Both the position numbers and the translations under genes were made by a program. The notes under the pieces were generated by a model. It searched no databases. It was not told the origin of the DNA and saw only the letters and a program-made list of their open reading frames with translations. From the NCBI GenBank assembly GCA_015661935.1, contig DQVD01000061.1, positions 1 through 5,771 of the forward strand: a DNA stretch of 5,771 nucleotides. The letters run 5' to 3'. Shown piece by piece: positions 1 to 3,527 of the stretch (within the stretch, counting starts at the first letter, position 1; each line of letters begins with the position of its first letter). The DNA comes from Desulfocapsa sulfexigens (GTDB lineage Bacteria > Desulfobacterota > Desulfobulbia > Desulfobulbales > Desulfocapsaceae).

Positions 1-778
1 ATCTTTCATTATAGTAATTATCAAACTCAATCCCCATCCGTTTTAAGGTCGAAGAGATATCTGCAAAAATAATTTCGACAGCCTTTTCAGTAAATGGAAG
101 GGTATCTGATTGCCCGATTAAACTATCACCTTTTTCGTCAATAAGTTCTTGGGCGATATCTCTTATGTAATCACCTTGATATCCGTCTTCAGGGAATAAA
201 TAGCTCTCCCCCTGCAATTCCAGATAGCGAGCCTGTGTAGATTGCCCAAGAACACGCATTTGGCGACCAGCATCGTTAAAATAGTATTCGCGGTAGACAG
301 AATATCCGGTTGCTTCGAGCAGGCGAGCTATGGTATCACCCAAAATAGCCTGACGACCATGACCAATACTTAAAGGGCCAGTGGGGTTGGCACTGACAAA
401 TTCGACCATTACTTTTTTGCCTTTACCAATGGTGGATTTGCCGTAATCTGTTCCTGCTGCATAAACAGGATGGAGGACATCCTGCCACACCCTCTGTTTT
501 AAAAAGATATTTACAAAACCGGGACCTGCGATTTCCAGCTTTTCAATCATTGAGTCATCACTATTTAGCATTTCGGCTAAAACTGATGCTATTTCACGAG
601 GATTTTTTTTCTCCATCCCTGCCATAACCATGGCCATATTTGTGGAATAATCACCCTGCCCTTCCCTTTTGGGAATCTCAAGAGAATATTTCCCGGCAGC
701 TTTATCGGACCACTTTCCTTCACTAACACCTCGTTTAAAACAGGCATCAACCAGATTTTGCAGATCTTTGATTATCAT
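1..778 (-). CDS. argS: Arginyl-tRNA synthetase, N-terminal part (cut by the left window edge)
   Basis: Class I aminoacyl-tRNA synthetase that charges tRNA-Arg with arginine using ATP in the cytoplasm. The 259 codons visible cover the N-terminal additional domain (about residues 1-115, with the conserved-type stretch EIAGPGFVNIFL at 82-93) and the start of the Rossmann catalytic domain. The family stretch VEFVSANPTGPL at 125-136 is followed by SIGHGR at 137-142, which occupies the place of the HIGH signature; the first His is Ser here. YREYYFNDAGRQM at 162-174 is also typical. The rest of the catalytic domain, any KMSK-like loop and the anticodon-binding domain lie beyond the window. The ATG at 778-776 directly follows the alr stop codon with no gap and has only a weak purine-rich ribosome site inside the end of alr (CGAAAG), so translation is probably coupled to alr. 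No in-frame ATG offers a better start before residue 48. Identification is secure. Confidence 0.96.
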   Translation of the reverse strand, partial: MIIKDLQNLVDACFKRGVSEGKWSDKAAGKYSLEIPKREGQGDYSTNMAMVMAGMEKKNPREIASVLAEMLNSDDSMIEKLEIAGPGFVNIFLKQRVWQDVLHPVYAAGTDYGKSTIGKGKKVMVEFVSANPTGPLSIGHGRQAILGDTIARLLEATGYSVYREYYFNDAGRQMRVLGQSTQARYLELQGESYLFPEDGYQGDYIRDIAQELIDEKGDSLIGQSDTLPFTEKAVEIIFADISSTLKRMGIEFDNYYNER

Positions 779-1888
779 TTAAATGCACTTTCGTTCGTTA
801 TTATTTCCAAAGAGACAGAGCACCTCATAGGAGATACTATCCATCCAACCAGCAATTTCATCACCACTGATGGTATCATTGCCCTGCGAACCAAGAATTG
901 TAACAGGATCCCCGGCCTTTACTTTTTTGATATTTGTGACATCCACCATACATAAATTCATGCAGATCCTCCCCAGTATTTTGGCTCGTTTTCCGTGAAT
1001 GAGCACTTCACCTTTATTAGACAGGCGTCTGGATAAACCATCTTCATAGCCCACGGGTAGAACAGCAATCCGGCTTTCAGTCTTGGTGATACAGGTGTGT
1101 CCGTAGCTCACTCCAACATTGGCAGGAACCGTTTTCACCTGCAACACCTGAGTATTGAATTCCATGGCAGGTCGTAACAACTCGTCCTTTTCAAATTCAA
1201 CGCCAGTTAGACCATCGGGATAGTAGCCATATAGAGCAATTCCTGCTCTTACCATATCACAACAGGTTTCAGGAAAGTATAGAATCCCACCGGAGTTTGC
1301 AGTATGTTTGATAAGCCCTCCCGTACCTAGCCTTTTAAAAACACGAAACTGTTCGGATGTGTGTGGTGACTCCCGTTCATCTGCTTTTGGAAAATGACTT
1401 GCCATACCTTCCATTTTTATACCTGGAAGAGTTGCCAACTCAGAGATGAAGTCATCAAGCGTATCAACCATCAGCCCAAGCCGGGTCATACCGCAATCCA
1501 CTTTCACATGTACAGAAATAATTGTATTCCGTTTTACTGCCTCAACTGAAAGAGCTTGTGCACTTTCAATATTATAGATAACCGGCACAAGATCATGCTT
1601 AAAAAAAAGCGGGACATCGGAATGAACGAACCCAAGAAAAACAAATATATTACTTTGAATCCCTGAATTCCGCAGCCGAACTCCTTCACCAACTTCAGCA
1701 ACACCAAAATCGCTGCATCCTGCCTGAGAAAAAGCAATCGCAGCCTCTTCCATGCCATGACCATAGGCGTCTGCCTTTACCATGGCAAGCAACCTCACTT
1801 CAGCCCCTATTCGTTTTTTAAGCAGACGGTAATTATGGCGGAGGGCAGACTTGCTGACCCTAATCTGATTAAACGATTCACCAGACAT
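779..1888 (-). CDS. alr: Alanine racemase
   Basis: PLP-dependent cytoplasmic enzyme that interconverts L- and D-alanine, supplying D-Ala for peptidoglycan. The protein is 369 residues, normal for the family. The N-terminal TIM barrel holds the PLP lysine K38 in MVKADAYGHG (36-45), K129 (the position carbamylated in the Geobacillus enzyme) and R136 in VKVDCGMTRLG, and R214 in MVRAGIALYG. The C-terminal beta domain holds the second catalytic base Y262 in GVSYGHT and the substrate-side Y354 in SISYE. The usual C-M-D near the active-site entrance reads C309-M310-N311 here, a variation I think also occurs in other family members. The ATG at 1888-1886 fits the family's N-terminus (ISKSALRHNY-type start). 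It lies 6 bases after the stop of the membrane protein gene, and its stop touches the argS start. The ribosome site is poor (GGAAAAGA, rather far upstream), which suggests translational coupling within an operon. Confidence 0.97.
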   Translation of the reverse strand: MSGESFNQIRVSKSALRHNYRLLKKRIGAEVRLLAMVKADAYGHGMEEAAIAFSQAGCSDFGVAEVGEGVRLRNSGIQSNIFVFLGFVHSDVPLFFKHDLVPVIYNIESAQALSVEAVKRNTIISVHVKVDCGMTRLGLMVDTLDDFISELATLPGIKMEGMASHFPKADERESPHTSEQFRVFKRLGTGGLIKHTANSGGILYFPETCCDMVRAGIALYGYYPDGLTGVEFEKDELLRPAMEFNTQVLQVKTVPANVGVSYGHTCITKTESRIAVLPVGYEDGLSRRLSNKGEVLIHGKRAKILGRICMNLCMVDVTNIKKVKAGDPVTILGSQGNDTISGDEIAGWMDSISYEVLCLFGNNNERKCI

Positions 1889-1894
1889 AATAAA

Positions 1895-2353
1895 TTATTC
1901 TTTTCCACTCTGTCCAGATGGTTTAGCATCAATATTCTTCCAGGAAATCCAAGCATTTCTACTGGAAAAAAGTAATCCCCAGCCAAGGGAAACATAGAAC
2001 AAGCCAAGGAACTCTTTAGGCAGAGAGGAGTTTCGAATAAGACATCCTGCAGTCATCATCAGCAGAATCAACAACCAGGTTTTAACAGAATAGACACCAC
2101 AAAGACATCTTCCATCACGCGAGTCAATAATCCGTTTTATGTTTTTTTTAGCAGATTTATCCAGCAGAAAAAGTGATTTTATAGTTCCGATAAGCAAAGC
2201 GGGAATGGCTATCCACAACTGATCAATACCTTTCAGCCAGACAATCCCACGCGACATCAACATACAACCAACAACTGTCCATAGCAAAGCAGCGACGAAT
2301 AAATGAACCGAGCGGGGAGCATTCGATTTAAACAAGGAAAGTTTTTTAGCCAT
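1895..2353 (-). CDS. Conserved-looking inner-membrane protein of unknown function, four predicted helices
   Basis: 152 residues; I do not recognise a named family. Hydrophobic stretches at about residues 17-34, 44-64, 91-107 and 113-130 give two helical hairpins. Between them is a basic loop (65-88, with KSAKKNIKRI) that contains RDGRCLCG, with C83 and C85. The basic N-terminus (MAKK) and the basic central loop would both face the cytoplasm by the positive-inside rule, and the C-terminus (135-152) is a polar tail. The gene is first in a tight group with alr (6-base gap) and argS (0-base gap), so it is probably co-transcribed with them; a role in the cell envelope is possible but unproven. The ATG at 2353-2351 has a weak ribosome site (TAGGG, 12 bases away). 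A TATAAT lies 4 bases upstream of the ATG (2363-2358, minus strand) but has no matching -35, so the operon promoter is unclear. It could be readthrough from the ferredoxin promoter past the hairpin. Confidence 0.8.
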   Translation of the reverse strand: MAKKLSLFKSNAPRSVHLFVAALLWTVVGCMLMSRGIVWLKGIDQLWIAIPALLIGTIKSLFLLDKSAKKNIKRIIDSRDGRCLCGVYSVKTWLLILLMMTAGCLIRNSSLPKEFLGLFYVSLGWGLLFSSRNAWISWKNIDAKPSGQSGKE

Positions 2354-2379
2354 TAGTATTATAAACCCTATAAACTAGA

Positions 2380-2414
2380 CAAGCCCACCCCCCCCAAAGG
2401 GGAGAATGGGCTTG
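2380..2414 (-). terminator. Strong hairpin after the ferredoxin gene, probable transcription terminator
   Basis: A perfect 8-bp stem (CAAGCCCA at 2380-2387 with TGGGCTTG at 2407-2414) encloses a second GC stem of 4 bp (CCCC at 2392-2395 with GGGG at 2399-2402, AAA loop). Read on the minus strand it starts 23 bases after the ferredoxin stop codon and is followed by TCTAGTTTAT, which is moderately T-rich rather than a clean U-tract. It could therefore end the ferredoxin transcript only partly and let some RNA polymerase into the membrane protein-alr-argS group. The left arm contains a run of eight C (2388-2395), a possible length-variable tract. Confidence 0.7.
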
Positions 2415-2437
2415 CATCATACTGATTTCTAAGTAGC

Positions 2438-2626
2438 TTAGACTTCAGTAACGGTGATAGCACCTTCAGGACAAACCTCAACGCAAGTCTCACAACCAAG
2501 ACACTCGTCTTCTTCAACAACTTCAGCTTTTCCCTCTTCCATCTCAAAAACCTGAGCGGGACAGGCGTTTACACATTCTTCATCACCAGAACATTTGTCT
2601 TTGTCTACAATAATTTCCCAAGCCAT
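2438..2626 (-). CDS. Small two-cluster ferredoxin with Asp replacing the second Cys of cluster motif I
   Basis: A 62-residue cytoplasmic electron carrier. Motif I is C12-SGD15EE-C18-VNA-C22-P, where Asp15 stands at the position of the second Cys in CxxCxxCxxxCP. Motif II is canonical: C42-LG-C45-ET-C48-VEV-C52-P. In this family each motif's fourth Cys binds the other motif's cluster. Cluster I would thus have three Cys plus possibly Asp, which in D. africanus ferredoxin III and Pyrococcus furiosus ferredoxin gives a cluster that converts between [3Fe-4S] and [4Fe-4S]. The second cluster should be a regular [4Fe-4S]. The protein is acidic, rich in Glu between the motifs, as expected for a donor docking on basic partners. 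It has its own strong ribosome site, a candidate promoter upstream and a hairpin downstream, so it appears to be monocistronic. The redox partner is not visible. The closest match I can recall is D. africanus ferredoxin III. Confidence 0.95.
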   Translation of the reverse strand: MAWEIIVDKDKCSGDEECVNACPAQVFEMEEGKAEVVEEDECLGCETCVEVCPEGAITVTEV

Positions 2627-2631
2627 AACAA

Positions 2632-2637
2632 CCTCCT
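2632..2637 (-). promoter_or_regulatory. Strong ribosome binding site of the ferredoxin gene
   Basis: On the minus strand AGGAGG (2637-2632) lies 5 bases before the ATG at 2626. It is the best Shine-Dalgarno match in the window and fixes the ferredoxin start. It contrasts with the weak sites before alr and argS, consistent with high expression of the ferredoxin. Confidence 0.85.
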
Positions 2638-2654
2638 AAAATAAATAAGAATTA

Positions 2655-2690
2655 GAAAACAGATACAAAAGGCATCTGTCTTAGTTTCCA
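2655..2690 (-). promoter_or_regulatory. Weak hairpin in the ferredoxin leader
   Basis: ACAGAT (2659-2664) pairs with ATCTGT (2674-2679) over a 9-base loop. GAAA (2655-2658) can pair with TTTC (2685-2688) beyond an internal loop. It would lie in the 5' leader if transcription starts at the promoter proposed at 2733-2761, about 30 bases before the ribosome site. It overlaps the first copy of the direct repeat GCATCTGTCTTA. Its role is unknown and chance is possible. Confidence 0.3.
2672..2683 (+). repeat. Direct repeat GCATCTGTCTTA, copy 1
   Basis: Twelve bases identical to 2862-2873, 190 bp away in the same divergent intergenic region. This copy lies in the presumed ferredoxin leader. Together the two copies could form a shared operator pair for the divergent genes, but no known regulator site is recognised. 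Confidence 0.5.
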
Positions 2691-2732
2691 TAAGCAATCA
2701 CGCATTTTGGAACTCCCGTTTCATGTATAAAC

Positions 2733-2761
2733 CAATTAATTCACCACCTGTTGTTTGTCAA
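2733..2761 (-). promoter_or_regulatory. Candidate promoter of the ferredoxin gene
   Basis: On the minus strand a perfect -35 hexamer TTGACA lies at 2761-2756. The -10 is less clear: TAATTG at 2738-2733 with a 17-base spacer, or ATTAAT at 2740-2735 (4 of 6) with 15. Transcription would begin near 2726, giving a leader of about 100 bases. The perfect -35 and the position upstream of a well-translated gene support it; the poor -10 keeps confidence modest. Confidence 0.45.
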
Positions 2762-2849
2762 GGATAAAGTCCATATTTACCGGGCTACATTAGACAATCC
2801 TTAACTGCTTTTCTGTGACAATAATAGATCAATTTTAACTGGAAAATCA

Positions 2850-2877
2850 TTGACCACTGACGCATCTGTCTTATAAT
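2850..2877 (+). promoter_or_regulatory. Strong housekeeping promoter of the 120-residue protein gene
   Basis: TTGACC (2850-2855, 5 of 6) and a perfect TATAAT (2872-2877) are separated by 16 bases, the best sigma-70-type match in the window. Transcription would begin near 2884, leaving a leader of about 39 bases. The spacer and the first bases of the -10 contain the second copy of GCATCTGTCTTA. A short inverted repeat (TCATT at 2847-2851, AATGA at 2875-2879) brackets the promoter, so a repressor site here is plausible but unproven. Confidence 0.75.
2862..2873 (+). repeat. Direct repeat GCATCTGTCTTA, copy 2, inside a promoter
   Basis: Identical to 2672-2683. It sits between the -35 and -10 elements and overlaps the first two bases of the -10, where a bound protein would block RNA polymerase. 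Confidence 0.5.
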
Positions 2878-2922
2878 GAATTTCTTGGATCAATAATAAT
2901 CGAAACTGAGAGAAAACATATA

Positions 2923-3285
2923 ATGGCAAAGAAAAAGAAATCATCAAAGAAAGTTAAAAATATAAAACTTGTAGCTGAAAAAAATGAAGAAGCCATGGTT
3001 GAGGGAATCCTTGAAGGAAGTCCGGATGGCATCGGCGTTGTGATAGTCAGGTTGGAATGTGGCTGTAAGAAAATGGCTGCCGTTGCAAAAGATGGCGAGC
3101 CTGCATCAAAACTTATCATGTATCGTGATCAGGCCGAAAGTATTTGTGATAAGTGTAAAAAAGACAACGGCGACTATATGCGTGTCACTGAGGCGTTCAT
3201 ACACTGGAGTAAACCGGAACCAAGTGATTCTGTTAAAGAAAGAATCAATGCTAAAGTATTGGGAAATGCTCCTGCTGTTAATTAA
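2923..3285 (+). CDS. Unknown 120-residue protein with a Lys-rich tail and a four-cysteine putative metal site
   Basis: I do not recognise a family. Residues 1-20 are highly basic (MAKKKKSSKKVK at the start), as in tails that contact nucleic acid or ribosomes. The middle (27-95) looks like a compact beta-rich domain containing C46-G-C48 (RLECGCKK) and C75-DK-C78 (ESICDKCKK), a CxC plus CxxC pair spaced like a zinc ribbon, with YRDQAES (67-73) just before the second pair. The C-terminus (96-120) is polar and probably flexible. There is no signal peptide or membrane helix, so it is probably cytoplasmic. It has its own strong promoter, but the ribosome site is weak (GAGAG at 2908-2912, 10 bases from the ATG). 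It diverges from the ferredoxin gene and stands about 240 bases from the coiled-coil gene. Zinc binding is inferred from the cysteine spacing only. Confidence 0.82.
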   Translation: MAKKKKSSKKVKNIKLVAEKNEEAMVEGILEGSPDGIGVVIVRLECGCKKMAAVAKDGEPASKLIMYRDQAESICDKCKKDNGDYMRVTEAFIHWSKPEPSDSVKERINAKVLGNAPAVN

Positions 3286-3298
3286 TGTTTCCCTTTTT
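3261..3298 (+). terminator. Possible weak terminator at the end of the 120-residue gene
   Basis: GGGAAA (3261-3266, inside the last codons) can pair with TTTCCC (3288-3293) and is followed at once by TTTTT (3294-3298), the layout of an intrinsic terminator. The stem is only 6 bp and the loop 21 bases, so it would be weak. It cannot form together with the longer hairpin at 3266-3308. Confidence 0.4.
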
Positions 3299-3308
3299 CC
3301 AGGAGCAT
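3266..3308 (+). repeat. Nine-bp perfect inverted repeat around the stop codon of the 120-residue gene
   Basis: ATGCTCCTG (3266-3274) and CAGGAGCAT (3300-3308) are exact reverse complements with 25 bases between them, including the stop codon. No T-run follows, so this is not a classical terminator. It may protect the 3' end of the mRNA or act as the alternative to the terminator hairpin whose 3' arm and T-run lie in its loop. Confidence 0.5.
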
Positions 3309-3409
3309 GTGTGGGATTACGTTTATTTACCAACTTCTACCAAGACTGAAGATTTCAGATCTATTCTGTCTTCCTCTTTTATATTTTATTATTCAAATTT
3401 TCAGAGAAC

Positions 3410-3438
3410 TTGCAATTACCCATAGTAAAGGGTATCAT
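3410..3438 (+). promoter_or_regulatory. Candidate promoter of the coiled-coil gene
   Basis: TTGCAA (3410-3415, 4 of 6) and TATCAT (3433-3438, 5 of 6) stand exactly 17 bases apart. The spacer holds a small inverted repeat, TACCC (3417-3421) and GGGTA (3430-3434), whose right arm overlaps the -10. Transcription would begin near 3445, leaving a leader of about 80 bases. Confidence 0.45.
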
Positions 3439-3472
3439 CATAACGTTTTTTTATCTGTCTCAAACAATATAT

Positions 3473-3489
3473 TAAGGCCATTGGCCATA
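3473..3489. promoter_or_regulatory. Imperfect palindrome in the leader of the coiled-coil gene
   Basis: GGCCA (3476-3480), T, TGGCC (3482-3486) is a perfect core palindrome; one mismatch outward it extends by two more pairs (TA and TA). It lies about 30 bases downstream of the presumed start of transcription, where an operator could block elongation. No regulator is recognised and the site may be chance. Confidence 0.25.
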
Positions 3490-3514
3490 TAAGAAAATGA
3501 ACCACCATTCAGCC

Positions 3515-3519
3515 GGGGA
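3515..3519 (+). promoter_or_regulatory. Ribosome binding site of the coiled-coil gene
   Basis: GGGGA lies 8 bases before the ATG at 3528. An in-frame stop (TGA at 3498-3500) stands shortly upstream, so this site and ATG mark the true start of the long open frame. Confidence 0.6.
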
Positions 3520-3527
3520 TCAGATCT

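Larger units (their letters stand above)
3286..3527 (+). other. Intergenic region between the 120-residue gene and the coiled-coil gene
   Basis: This 242-base stretch holds the right arms of the two hairpins, a promoter candidate (3410-3438), an imperfect palindrome (3473-3489) and the ribosome site of the next gene. A short hydrophobic open frame at 3307-3492 has AGGAG only 1 base before its ATG, too close for initiation, and I do not regard it as a gene. No RNA gene is recognisable. Confidence 0.6.

Noticed and set aside
2814..2835. CRP/FNR-like operator (TGTGA followed by GATCAA)
   Set aside because: Only the left half-site matches; the right half does not resemble TCACA or ATCAA at the required spacing.
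2871..3119. Minus-strand open frame opposite the 120-residue gene
   Set aside because: Phe/Ser-rich antisense of Lys/Glu codons; it would also read into the divergent promoter. The plus-strand gene has the better promoter and a plausible folded protein.
3307..3492. Short hydrophobic open frame (61 codons) in the gap before the coiled-coil gene
   Set aside because: AGGAG lies 1 base before the ATG, too close to work, and the start is in a hairpin arm. The frame also overlaps the candidate promoter of the next gene, and its composition looks like translated AT-rich spacer.
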